Shown here: positions 32,413-40,479 of the stretch, in pieces
Layout of the letters: the number at the start of each line of letters is the position of its first letter
How positions within the stretch are numbered: position 1 is the first letter of the stretch
Assembly: GCA_947474855.1 (NCBI GenBank)
Contig: CANJKV010000013.1
Span: forward strand, 1 to 43,207
Source: Aurantimonadaceae bacterium
GTDB lineage: Bacteria > Pseudomonadota > Alphaproteobacteria > Rhizobiales > Rhizobiaceae
Length of the DNA stretch: 43,207 bases
Direction of reading: 5' to 3'
Position numbers and translations under genes: made by a program
Notes under the pieces: generated by a model
What the model saw: the letters and a program-made list of their open reading frames with translations, nothing else
What the model was told of the DNA's origin: nothing
Databases searched by the model: none

Positions 32413-34479
32413 TCAATTGCAATCTTCTTCGCTCTCTTCATCAGCAGCCTCGCGGATCTCGTCGCCCTCCATGTCGATATCCTCCTCGAGCGTGTAGTTG
32501 AGGTAATCGTATTCGTAGCACTCTGCGAGCTCTTCGGCGCGCTCCTCCCTTTCGCGACGAGCCTGCATCCGTTCGAGCCGGCGCGAGGCGTTGTATTTCG
32601 AGCGAGCCGCCTGCCGTGCCTCATTTTTCCTGCGGAGGAGTTCGTCTCCCTCACGCTCCCGGCTCGATTGCCGATCCTCGAGGATCTTGCGCTCGCGATC
32701 GATGAACTCCGCCAGCCCCTCCGTGCGACGCTCACGAAGCGCCGGCTCCGGAACCGGTCTTCCGATAAGAGCCGCCCCACGCCGTTTCAGATCCTGCTGG
32801 CAGATCGAGCGCGTACCATCGTACCGGAGGCCTGCCCACGTCACCGGGTCCAAGAGATCCGGATCGTCTCGCTCCTCGAGCGCGAAACGGAAAGCGGCCC
32901 GGTCCGGACCTTCACGATCGATCGTCTCGCGCAGCCGCTCGCCGCGGTAACGCCTGTCGGCAAGTCTGCCGGTCAGATCGCCGTAGTGTTCGACGCCCGC
33001 ATTCAGCATCTCGTCGATCGCCAAGCGCCAAGCCTCCGCGATCCGCTCGACCTCGGTCCGCGTCAGCCCGCCGCAGCGATCGGCGATCTTCCGCCATGTG
33101 CTCAGCCGCACGGTGTACGCCGGCTCGTCGACAGGGATGAGACGCTCCCGATGCCGCGCCCGCATCGTCCGATCTTCCCAAGCCCGGAGCCTGATCAGCT
33201 CGGGCGATGATTCGGGCGGCAGCTCGGTCGGGTCGTCCGGGGGATCCAGGGGCTGACTGCGCAGTTGCCGCAAATCCGGCAGGTGGCTGAGCCTGAAGGT
33301 CACCGCGTCTCCGGTGAGCGACGCAGCGGCGACCAGATCTTCCATTCGGCCTCGCGACAGGTCGGCCATCACCCTCGCGCCGTCGCCGAGCAGCACCGCG
33401 CCGTCATGCATGCCGAGAATGTTGCGGGCGACCTGGGCCCGACGACTGCCGCTGGTCCACCTGTACGAAACGGCGTCAGCCAGTTCGTCGAGAGTCAGGA
33501 CGACGTTCCATTCCCCGATCCTCGGCCGCCGCAGCGCGAGGCGACGCCTGCCACGGCGGACATGATAGGTTTCCCAAGACGCGGAATCGGCCATGAGACG
33601 CTTGAGCAGCGCTGCCGTATATCTGCAGCGAAACATCGCAAGCCGCCGGACATCCAGATAGGCGAACGGCAGGAACCGGCCTTTCTCCTGACGGGAAAGA
33701 TCGAGGAAGGAGCGCAGTTCTGGCGCCAACGAGAACCGCAGGCCTTTTCCGAGATGGGCCAGGCCGGAAAGCGGCGCGAACTCAACCGTGGTTCCGGCTT
33801 GTTCCTGCGATCGGCCGTCCCGGCCACGCCCAGGGATGTCCTTCATGAGATCGCCCGTGGCCGCGGGTGACGATTCCGCTTCGGCATCGAACTCACTCAC
33901 CTGTGGTTCGTGGTAGGCGATGCCGAGCATTGCTTCGTAGCGCCTGACGAGATCGAGAACAGCCGCTTCTCCCCGGAGCTCGGCCGCTTCCGTTGCGATC
34001 ATCAGGCGATCGAACCCTTCCTGCGCGAGCTGATCGCGGACACGGCACGTCACATCCGCCAGCCGGATGGGCAATATTGGCGGAAGGGGCAGGACACGCC
34101 TGGTGCGTCGGCGAGGTAGAGATGGCAGCGAGAACCACCGCGTACTGAGCCGCTCGAGGGACTGGATAATGCGGGCTCGGCCTCCCGGTCCAAGCTGGTC
34201 GAGAATAGTCTGGAGATCCGAGAAGCGGACGAGGCAGGCGTCCCGTTGCATCTCCGGATCGACTTCGATGGCGACGGATATCAGCAGCTCCAGCAGAGCG
34301 TGATCGACAGCGGTACAGATATTCTCGTCAACGCAGCGCAGGCCGGCCAGATAGGGAAGGAGGCGGGGCGAAGAGAGCGCCTCTTCCGCAGCGGGCAAGC
34401 CGCCTTCGGCGAACCGCCATCCACGGGGACGCGGCAGGAACGGGCGTTGAGCAGCAGCTGTCATCATGTCGGAAAGCAT
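32413..34479 (-). CDS. Putative plasmid replication initiator
   Basis: A 688-residue protein not matching a chromosomal family. The N-terminal 350 residues look like two winged-helix domains: NICTAVDHALLELLISVAIE with FSDLQTILDQLGPGGRARII, and later LRFSLAPELRSFLDLSRQ with FLPFAYLDVRRLAMFRCRYT, AALLKRLM, the pattern of Rep_3-type initiators (a tyrosine/leucine-rich helix then recognition helix). The C-terminal about 120 residues are a highly charged coiled coil ending in an acidic tail. The company of a MarR-like gene and a KfrA-like gene supports a plasmid role. It might instead be an orphan DNA-binding protein of an integrative element. The ATG has no strong ribosome-binding site. Confidence 0.62.
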   Translation of the reverse strand: MLSDMMTAAAQRPFLPRPRGWRFAEGGLPAAEEALSSPRLLPYLAGLRCVDENICTAVDHALLELLISVAIEVDPEMQRDACLVRFSDLQTILDQLGPGGRARIIQSLERLSTRWFSLPSLPRRRTRRVLPLPPILPIRLADVTCRVRDQLAQEGFDRLMIATEAAELRGEAAVLDLVRRYEAMLGIAYHEPQVSEFDAEAESSPAATGDLMKDIPGRGRDGRSQEQAGTTVEFAPLSGLAHLGKGLRFSLAPELRSFLDLSRQEKGRFLPFAYLDVRRLAMFRCRYTAALLKRLMADSASWETYHVRRGRRRLALRRPRIGEWNVVLTLDELADAVSYRWTSGSRRAQVARNILGMHDGAVLLGDGARVMADLSRGRMEDLVAAASLTGDAVTFRLSHLPDLRQLRSQPLDPPDDPTELPPESSPELIRLRAWEDRTMRARHRERLIPVDEPAYTVRLSTWRKIADRCGGLTRTEVERIAEAWRLAIDEMLNAGVEHYGDLTGRLADRRYRGERLRETIDREGPDRAAFRFALEERDDPDLLDPVTWAGLRYDGTRSICQQDLKRRGAALIGRPVPEPALRERRTEGLAEFIDRERKILEDRQSSREREGDELLRRKNEARQAARSKYNASRRLERMQARREREERAEELAECYEYDYLNYTLEEDIDMEGDEIREAADEESEEDCN

Positions 34480-34866
34480 CTCGTCGCGAAGTGATTACCG
34501 GCCACGATTGGAAACTTCACAGGATCAGAGCGACGGACAGCCGGGCGCAGCGGTGTGCGCCCCGCCACGGCAGCGAGTATAGTGAGGCTCTTAGGCCGCC
34601 GGCCGAAGGCTCGTCCGAACCTGTGCCATGCGACATCGAAGCCGCTCGATGCGCAGCGTTTCCATACTTTTTCAATATGTGCTGCCGTCGCACGGCGGGA
34701 TGGCCGAAACGCCCAGGAACAAAGGGAAGCAGCCGAGCACCTGGTGTGAAGTTTCTTGTCGAATGCGCATGGTCATATCCGATGGCGCTGTCGGGATGCC
34801 ACATCGGACGCGCTGGTCCGCCTTCCCGCGTCGGTCGCTTCGCTCCGAGGTTCTCGCCTGACACCT
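34480..34866. other. Gap between putative rep gene and MarR-like gene
   Basis: 387 bases without a supported gene. A short AT-rich patch lies near 34667-34682 (TACTTTTTCAATATGTG). A replication origin next to a rep gene would be expected about here, but no iterons were found by eye. Confidence 0.35.
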
Positions 34867-35316
34867 TCATTTCCCGACCTCGGCGGACTCATCGGCAACA
34901 TGATCCAGAAAGACATTCTTCCAGGGATTGGGCCGCCCGCTGAGGACCTCGTCGATCCGAAAAGCCACATGCAACCCCTCTCTCGTCAGCCGCAGTCGCC
35001 GAACACGACGGTTCTTCTCGTCGATGCCGCGCTCGATCCACCGAAGTCCCTTCGTGTGCTGGTAACCGTCCTCGAGAAGGTCGAGCTGTCGTCCGAGAGT
35101 GCCGTAGGGAATGTCGAGCTCTTCGGCGATCTGCGTAAGCGGCAATCCCTGCTCGCTGAGAAGGCGGTCGAGATTTTCGGCGATGTACAACCATAGCTTG
35201 AGAGTGCCCGCGGATAGACCACTCTTCTCGGCCGTGACGACATCGAGAACGGCCCGGGCTTTCCGGAACTCGTCGGAAAAGACCGGGTATTCGAGAGGAT
35301 GGAAAAAGATGAACAC
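34867..35316 (-). CDS. MarR-like winged-helix protein
   Basis: A 149-residue DNA-binding protein. It has LKLWLYIAENLDRLLSEQG, LTQIAEELDIPYGTLGRQLD (recognition helix), and the wing RWIERGIDEKNRRVRRLRLT, the MarR pattern. Starting MFIFFHPLEYPVF, it begins with GTG at 35316, preceded by GGAGG five bases away. It lies between the putative replication gene (same strand, 387 bases downstream) and the divergent KfrA-like gene, so it probably regulates the plasmid-type functions. Confidence 0.78.
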   Translation of the reverse strand: MFIFFHPLEYPVFSDEFRKARAVLDVVTAEKSGLSAGTLKLWLYIAENLDRLLSEQGLPLTQIAEELDIPYGTLGRQLDLLEDGYQHTKGLRWIERGIDEKNRRVRRLRLTREGLHVAFRIDEVLSGRPNPWKNVFLDHVADESAEVGK

Positions 35317-35366
35317 GCGTACCTCCAGTGCCGCGACGAGTTAGATCGCCCCGGAATTTAACGCTA

Positions 35367-35394
35367 TTGACGATAAAATCAAATTCACTACCTT
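35367..35394 (+). promoter_or_regulatory. Candidate promoter for the KfrA-like gene
   Basis: TTGACG at 35367-35372, 16 bases, then TACCTT at 35389-35394, in the most AT-rich spot of the divergent gap. The -10 is poor, but the position just ahead of the operator at 35418-35449 is right. Confidence 0.4.
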
Positions 35395-35417
35395 AGGCGA
35401 GATGATAGAAAATGGGC

Positions 35418-35449
35418 ATCGTACCGGTGGTGGTACGGTACGGTACGAT
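35418..35449. promoter_or_regulatory. KfrA-type operator with inverted and tandem GGTAC repeats
   Basis: ATCGTACCG (35418-35426) is the exact inverse of CGGTACGAT (35441-35449). Between them lie three tandem GGTAC units (35432-35446), and the whole ends in front of the ribosome-binding site of the KfrA-like gene. KfrA proteins autoregulate through repeats in their own promoter, so this is the expected target. Confidence 0.7.
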
Positions 35450-35459
35450 GGAGACCGCA

Positions 35460-36158
35460 ATGCGCAGGAAGGCGACGACGGAGGAGCTGCTCACGGCTTA
35501 TCGCAAGGTGCTGCAGGCGGGCGATCGGGACCCATCCCAGAACACGATCCGTGAGCTGATCGGCGGCTCCAAATCGACGATCCAGGCCCTTTTCGTGGAG
35601 AATGCGGCGAGCCTCGCGGCCATGCGGGACGAAAGCCTTCACCTGCCGAGCGACTTCCGCGACGCCGGAAAGACCTTCGTTCACGGCCTCTGGCGGGCGG
35701 CGGAACGCGAGGCGCGCATCCAGATGGAGGGTCACCGCGACATCTACGAGCGAGAGCACGATAAATTGCGGGACGAGCTCGGGAAGCACATCGAGGCCGC
35801 CGAAGCGTTGGCGGACGCATATGAAACGCAGACGCATGAACTCGACGAGGTGAGAAAGGAGCTGGGCTGGACGCAGGAGGCGCTTCGGAGGGCCGAGGCC
35901 GAACGACTGGAGGCTGTGGAACAGGTCGCCCGCCTGCGCGGCTCCGAGCGAACCCAGCTTGAGATTCGAGCGTCCCTCGAGGATCTCATCGAAGCAAAGG
36001 TGAGGAGTGCGATGCGGCGGAAATCCCGCGCCGAGGAAGCGGGAAATTCACACGCGATGCCCATGCAGGCGCACCTCGAGGAATTCATCGATCAGCAGAT
36101 CGAGCATGACAGAGCGACCGCGGAGGATTGGCAGCCGCCTCGTCGCGCTCACGCATGA
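35460..36158 (+). CDS. kfrA: KfrA-like plasmid DNA-binding coiled-coil protein
   Basis: A 232-residue protein of the KfrA type. The N-terminal HTH domain has TEELLTAYRKVLQAGDRDPS and NTIRELIGGSKSTIQALF, followed by a long alpha-helical coiled coil (about residues 70-190, rich in Glu/Arg/Leu). KfrA binds its own promoter and helps plasmid maintenance and partition. Upstream frames would start at 35412 or 35448, but these would place the operator inside the coding region; the ATG at 35460 has GGAG at six bases, so it is preferred. Divergent from the MarR-like gene. Confidence 0.82.
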   Translation: MRRKATTEELLTAYRKVLQAGDRDPSQNTIRELIGGSKSTIQALFVENAASLAAMRDESLHLPSDFRDAGKTFVHGLWRAAEREARIQMEGHRDIYEREHDKLRDELGKHIEAAEALADAYETQTHELDEVRKELGWTQEALRRAEAERLEAVEQVARLRGSERTQLEIRASLEDLIEAKVRSAMRRKSRAEEAGNSHAMPMQAHLEEFIDQQIEHDRATAEDWQPPRRAHA

Positions 36159-37057
36159 CGGAACACAAACCAGGCAACCTCGTCGCTGAATCCCGCTGAG
36201 CGACCTTCCGCCGATCCACTCTGACGTGCCCAAGCATGTCAGCGGCGGAGAATGGCTCAGCCAGCGCAGCGGAGTGAATGTATGTGGATCGGCGTGTAGC
36301 TGCGCCGCCAATGGACCCAATAATCTGTGGAGCGGCTTAATCTTGAGCTGGTCGGCGCGCATTGCGGATCAACAACGCTCATCGCCAATCGACACGCACA
36401 CACATATTCAGACACAGATTGCCTTGCATTATGCAAAAAACGGAGGGGCAAGTTACAATGACGTGCCACCATGTCGCGAGCATACCCAGGCACCCCTACT
36501 CGATACGTCCTCAAGTCGTGTTCATCGAGCTTATGCTGGGCCATGGATCGCCCGAACTGCTTCCTTGATCCCCTGTGGCAGTTCGGTTGGCTTTTCGTGA
36601 GAATGCTCCATGAGGCGCCTTGGACGAACTCCTCGTGGTCGGCTCTGTCGTGGACATGTGGAACGAAGACGAAGGTGCACAAACAGACCGGCTAACGAAC
36701 TTCGAGGTGACCCGACGCCGAGACAGCAGGTTTATGATAAGTGCGCTTCTAGGCGGCATTCGTCGCAGCCGCAGCCGCAGTCCTGGCCACGGCACGCGTC
36801 GCCTGGCTCGCCGCCGATGCCCCGGTTACGTGCAGAAGTCGCAGCGGAATATCGGAATGCGGAGGTTCTAAGGATGGAGCGCGATAGAAGGAAGGTGAAC
36901 AGGCCGACCAAGAACATCGCCTCCACCTCGACCGCAGGAATGAACGCATCGGGCCGCCGGAAATCGATCTTTAGCGGACTGATCGTTTCGCGTTGTCAGC
37001 GGCCGACACCGTCACGGCGTATGAAGAAGTAACGGGGTGGTATGCCGGTTGGGGCCG
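36159..37057. other. Poorly coding stretch of the mobile region
   Basis: 899 bases, visibly less GC-rich than the rest (36240-36700), with frames on both strands but none with family motifs. The 6-1-6 palindrome TTGCAT-T-ATGCAA is at 36424-36436. A minus-strand frame at 36732-36917 could make a 61-residue peptide with a hydrophobic start (MFLVGLFTFLL) and a Cys cluster (CGCGCDEC), but it overlaps CGCAGC triplet repeats and may be chance. Probably decayed plasmid or phage DNA. Confidence 0.45.
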
Positions 37058-37070
37058 TCACGCCGTGACG
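37056..37070. terminator. 7-1-7 palindrome at the end of the 123-residue gene
   Basis: CGTCACG-C-CGTGACG overlaps the stop codon of the minus-strand gene at 37058. A further copy of the half-site, CGTCACGGCG (37010-37019), pairs with CGCCGTGACG (37061-37070). Either a transcription terminator or a protein-binding site; no T-run follows on the minus strand. Confidence 0.35.
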
Positions 37071-37429
37071 CTATCCTGCACTCGGGATCGCTCGAGGGCC
37101 GCTCGCACGCACCCGGTGTTGGGCTTCGCGTCGAGCCAGCTTTTCAGCCGACCCGCAGCACGCTTCTTTGAAAGCACGGCGTCATACCCCCGAAAGGCCA
37201 AGCCTTCGGCCGCCATGCGGCGCACGTCCCGCAGAATGGCCTTCGCCTGTTCCGGGGCGAACGTCATGACATGGAGCGTGAAGGCTTCCACCAGTGCTTG
37301 ATCCAGCGCCCTCACATCGGGCATCGTCGTGGCCGTCCTCTCCCGCCACCGGGCCGTCCGCGCTGCAGCCTGCTCCCGGTCGCGTCGCTTTCTGTGAAGC
37401 GGCTTCGTAGGCGTTAGTGAAATATCCAT
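37058..37429 (-). CDS. Uncharacterised 123-residue protein
   Basis: Not recognised. The start is very basic (HRKRRDREQAAARTARWRER), the middle is helical with VEAFTLHVMTFAPEQAKAIL and DVRRMAAEGLAFRGYDAVL, and a single Cys lies near the end. It could be a small DNA- or RNA-binding accessory protein. AGGAG lies nine bases before the ATG, in support of translation. It is divergent from the 86-residue gene at 37503. Confidence 0.6.
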   Translation of the reverse strand: MDISLTPTKPLHRKRRDREQAAARTARWRERTATTMPDVRALDQALVEAFTLHVMTFAPEQAKAILRDVRRMAAEGLAFRGYDAVLSKKRAAGRLKSWLDAKPNTGCVRAALERSRVQDSVTA

Positions 37430-37502
37430 CGTTCCGTGCTCCTATGGGTTTGTGACGCCGGCTGCTGCCGGGATTTCACAGACGCTGGCGAGGGAAGCCC
37501 CG

Positions 37503-37763
37503 ATGACCTGGAACGCCCACAATTTTTCGCGCTCGCTCGAGGGTGGCATCCTCGGTATCGCCATTGCCGCCGGGAACGCTGCCGCCGTCCGCCGTGCCCA
37601 TGATGCCGCCGACGCGGACGCGGCCAGCGCGGTCGGACACCTCGCCTCCGCTCTCCGCCGCGAGCGCCGCCGGAATGCCGAGTTAGAACAGCTGGCGGTC
37701 GCGCTCTACGACCGCCTGCGCCTCGCCGAAGACGCGCTCGAGGCTATTCGCGATCTTCGCTGA
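37503..37763 (+). CDS. Small coiled-coil protein (86 residues)
   Basis: Not recognised. It starts MTWNAHNFSRSLEGGILGIA with a GAGGG site before it; the second half is a charged amphipathic helix (ALRRERRRNAELEQLAVALY) suited to a coiled coil. An alternative upstream start at 37452 would add 17 residues. Its end overlaps the convergent gene on the other strand by 20 bases. Typical of small phage or integrative-element genes. Confidence 0.55.
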   Translation: MTWNAHNFSRSLEGGILGIAIAAGNAAAVRRAHDAADADAASAVGHLASALRRERRRNAELEQLAVALYDRLRLAEDALEAIRDLR

Positions 37764-38304
37764 GCAGGTCGCGGACGTGGACGCGCTTCAGCATCATCTC
37801 CTTCAACAGCTCGTCGCGGGACGGCACCCGTCTGGACGCTGGTGAGGCTGCCGGCTTCGGGCAGTGCGACGGCAGCAGCGGCATCCTCAGCGTCCTCGTC
37901 CCGGCGAGATGCAGGACGATGTCCTTTTCCGTCGCCTTGACGATCTGGCTCAGGTCGAGCCCGTCCCGCTGAGCGAGCCATGCCAGGATTTCCGCGTCCC
38001 GCCGGCGCTTCGGATCCAGCCACGAAGATGGGATTTCGCGATTCACGATCAGCTGCCGGGCCGCCCTCCTGACCCTTTCCGCTTCGGACGGAGCCGAAAC
38101 ATGCTGGCGGATCTGCTCGAGGCTCCGTCCGGCCGGCGTCTCCTCAGCCTCGTCGACGACGGCGGCCGCGACATCCGACAGCGGCGCCGGCCGCTGCGGC
38201 ATCAGCACGCTGATGATCATCCGGACGCCCCGCACCACGACCTCGACCGGCACCAGCACCAGCATGGCAACTGCCGCCAGCGCCCTCTTGAGAATTCCTC
38301 GCAT
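37744..38304 (-). CDS. Uncharacterised membrane-anchored 186-residue protein
   Basis: Not recognised. Residues 5-35 form one or two hydrophobic segments (AAVAMLVLVPVEVVVRGVRM), then an alpha-helical cytoplasmic part with AEILAWLAQRDGLDLSQIVK (HTH-like) and a basic end with EMMLKRVHVRDLL. GGAAGGA precedes the ATG. It is divergent from the four-HTH gene across a 236-base AT-rich control region. Confidence 0.6.
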   Translation of the reverse strand: MRGILKRALAAVAMLVLVPVEVVVRGVRMIISVLMPQRPAPLSDVAAAVVDEAEETPAGRSLEQIRQHVSAPSEAERVRRAARQLIVNREIPSSWLDPKRRRDAEILAWLAQRDGLDLSQIVKATEKDIVLHLAGTRTLRMPLLPSHCPKPAASPASRRVPSRDELLKEMMLKRVHVRDLLSEDRE

Positions 38305-38540
38305 TGCCGTATTCCTTCCCGCTTCCCGTGCAATCCTCGGTCAAGCCCGAGACGCATTCATATATAATCCTTCCGCAAGCAAGAATTCCGGCGAACCGAG
38401 ATCGTACGAAATTCGTAGGATTTCTTCGGAACTTCGCGCGGTTTGATGTTGACAAAAATTCCGCCGAAAAAATTTTTTGATGGATGCTTGAGAAATCGGC
38501 ATAGTTGCACGAGAACGCCAGTTGATTGGCGTCGGAACGC
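38305..38540. promoter_or_regulatory. AT-rich divergent control region of the element operon
   Basis: 236 bases, strongly enriched in A/T. It holds the 6-1-6 inverted repeat TACGAA-A-TTCGTA (38405-38417), a -35-like TTGACA at 38449-38454 followed by the A/T run around 38467-38478, and the inverted repeat ACGCCA-N6-TGGCGT (38515-38532) just before the first gene. One of the operon's own HTH proteins may bind these repeats. Confidence 0.5.
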
Positions 38541-39239
38541 ATGGCGAGGACGGCAGTGAGCGACCCCGATCAGGATCAGAAGCGCAGGCTGTGGAGCGCG
38601 ATAAATGACGAGCGCCTTCGCGGGTTGTGGGCGCGGGACATGCCTGTCGACGAGATCGCGGCCCGTCTCGGCCGGCCGCCCGGCAGCGTCCGCACCCGGG
38701 CCTCGCGCTTGCGGCTGATCCGCGACAACGCGCCTCCCGGCGTCCGCCAGCAGATCCTCGACCTTCACCGCCAAGGCGCGCTCTCGAGCCGTATCGCCCT
38801 GAAGGTCTCCCTCGACCCCGTGAGCGTCGGCGCGATCCTGCGCAGAGCGGGCCTTTCCCCGAACGTCGTCTCCGACCCGACGAAGCGTCACATCCGACCG
38901 GCCGCGCCGCCGAAGACCTTCGGGGTCGTCATCCGCACTGGTCGCCGCTGGATCGCGGACGAGGATGCGCTGCTCCGGCAGCTCGTCGACGCGGGCCTGC
39001 CCGACGCGGTGATCGCCGGCCGCCTCGGGCGCGAGCCGGACTCCGTCGCCCGCAGGAAGAGCGATCTGAAAATCGGCCGGCGCGGGCGGGCCGACGCGCT
39101 TCCGGACGAGACGGTCGCCCGCATCGCCGACATGCGCCGGCGTGGTCTTACGGCCGGCGTGATCGCCCGCCTGACGAAACTGCCCGTCACCAGGATTGCG
39201 AGCGTGACGACGACGCTCCGCAGGCAGGGGGTGCTCTGA
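38541..39239 (+). CDS. Protein with four tandem helix-turn-helix motifs
   Basis: A 232-residue protein in which four HTH-like units can be read: RLRGLWARDMPVDEIAARLG, QILDLHRQGALSSRIALKVS, EDALLRQLVDAGLPDAVIAG and ARIADMRRRGLTAGVIARLT. The first and third resemble GcrA/Myb-like units (Trp ... L...G...IA..LGR....V..R). Four units in one small protein suggest binding to a long or repeated DNA site. ATG at 38541 preferred to TTG at 38526. First gene of the eight-gene operon; its stop overlaps the next start (TGATG). Confidence 0.7.
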   Translation: MARTAVSDPDQDQKRRLWSAINDERLRGLWARDMPVDEIAARLGRPPGSVRTRASRLRLIRDNAPPGVRQQILDLHRQGALSSRIALKVSLDPVSVGAILRRAGLSPNVVSDPTKRHIRPAAPPKTFGVVIRTGRRWIADEDALLRQLVDAGLPDAVIAGRLGREPDSVARRKSDLKIGRRGRADALPDETVARIADMRRRGLTAGVIARLTKLPVTRIASVTTTLRRQGVL

Positions 39240-40021
39240 TGTGCTCCGATCTCGAGGAGCGCCTCGTCGCTCGCATCCGCTATCACGGCGACCGCCTGAT
39301 GTCCGGGCTGCCGGACTGGCCGAACACGTCGATCTCGATCGGCGGCGAGCGGCTGTCGATCCAGGCCGAGCGGCTGAACCCTGGTCCCAACCTGCCGCAG
39401 ATTTTCCGGCACACGATCAGGATCCCGCTCGCCGGCCTCGTGCGCGTGCAGGAGCTTGCCGGCATCGAGACGGTCGGCCGGCTCGTTCTCGTGGATGCCG
39501 AGATTCTGGCCGACCGGAAGGAGGACGGGCCTGTCCTCGGCGTGCTGGGCCTCCGGGCGTGGTACGACCAATATGGCAGGAGCCACAAGGTCGTGATGCG
39601 CATGCCCGACGGAACTCCGATCGTCGGGCGCTGGTCGACTGCCTACCAAGGCTCCCAGAGGTACTCTATCGCCGCCATCCGCCGCGGGCGTCGGCTGGCG
39701 AAACGGCTGTTCGGCAGCCTCGTCTGGAGCAGCGCCTTCAAGGATCCCGATTTCGACTGGGAGGGCTGCCGCCTCGCGCACTTCAAGCTGGAGGCGAGCG
39801 GAATAGTCGTACCGTGCATCGTCGATGCGGACGGTGAACCCCGCGATGCGATGCTGCGTCAGGCTGACGACAGGCGCTGGCTCGTCAGCACGGACTGGCA
39901 GCACCTACGGCCGCTCCTGAAGCGCTACAACGGCGGCGAATTCCGTGCTGTCACCGAGGACGGGGGCGACACCGGCGGCGATCACCTCGACGACCTGGTG
40001 CTCGAGGATTTCCGGTTGTGA
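39239..40021 (+). CDS. Uncharacterised 260-residue protein
   Basis: Not recognised. A mixed alpha/beta soluble protein with GLPDWPNTSISIGGERLSIQ near the start, HTIRIPLAGLVRVQELAG, IETVGRLVLVDAEIL, and a late WSSAFKDPDFDWEG. No signal or membrane segment. It is coupled by overlap to the HTH gene upstream (TGATG) and to the XRE gene downstream (GTGA). Codon use is ordinary for the region. Confidence 0.65.
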   Translation: MCSDLEERLVARIRYHGDRLMSGLPDWPNTSISIGGERLSIQAERLNPGPNLPQIFRHTIRIPLAGLVRVQELAGIETVGRLVLVDAEILADRKEDGPVLGVLGLRAWYDQYGRSHKVVMRMPDGTPIVGRWSTAYQGSQRYSIAAIRRGRRLAKRLFGSLVWSSAFKDPDFDWEGCRLAHFKLEASGIVVPCIVDADGEPRDAMLRQADDRRWLVSTDWQHLRPLLKRYNGGEFRAVTEDGGDTGGDHLDDLVLEDFRL

Positions 40022-40461
40022 CCGACGCCCTCCCCCTCGCCGTCCGCCTGGTCGCAGCCCGCAGCCTTCGGGGCCTGTCGTGCGGGCAGCTGGCGGAGGC
40101 CGCCGGCGTCACGCCGTCGATGCTATCGTCCTACGAGGCCGGCCGCGTCGTGCCCAGCATCGGCGGCCTCGTCCGGCTCGCCGACGCCTTGGAAGTCAAC
40201 GCCGACTTCCTTCTCGGACGCTCCGACGAGCCGCTCGCCGCCGGCGAGCGGACGGACGCGATCCTGGAGCGCCTCGGGACGCTCGACGCGGCCGAGATGA
40301 AGACGATCGACGACCTGCTCTCGACCTGGTCGGCACGCCGCCGACCAACGCCGAAACGGGAGCCGGCACGGGTCGTCGTGCCGGAGCCGCGCTGGGCGGC
40401 CGCCGAAGGGATGATCCGCGATCGCATCCGGCGGGCCAAGGGTCTGCCCGAAAACAACTGA
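40018..40461 (+). CDS. XRE-family HTH regulator
   Basis: A 147-residue Cro/CI-type protein. The HTH at about 8-66 reads VAARSLRGLSCGQLAEAAGV, TPSMLSSYEAGRVVPS, LADALEVNADFLLG, the classical XRE order. The C-terminal half is helical and basic. GTG start overlapping the upstream stop (GTGA). Probably the immunity-type or operon regulator of the element, acting on the inverted repeats ahead of the operon. Confidence 0.85.
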   Translation: MTDALPLAVRLVAARSLRGLSCGQLAEAAGVTPSMLSSYEAGRVVPSIGGLVRLADALEVNADFLLGRSDEPLAAGERTDAILERLGTLDAAEMKTIDDLLSTWSARRRPTPKREPARVVVPEPRWAAAEGMIRDRIRRAKGLPENN

Positions 40462-40479
40462 CGAGAAAGGGAAAATAAC

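Noticed and set aside
34491-34943. Plus-strand 150-codon frame overlapping the MarR-like gene
   Set aside because: Its composition is that of an antisense shadow, and it conflicts with a well-supported gene.
35412-35459. Upstream ATG starts for the KfrA-like gene
   Set aside because: They would put the operator inside the coding region and lack a ribosome-binding site, unlike the ATG at 35460.
36257-36682. Minus-strand 141-codon frame in the low-GC stretch
   Set aside because: Erratic amino-acid composition, no start signal, no motif; length is explained by chance in GC-rich DNA.
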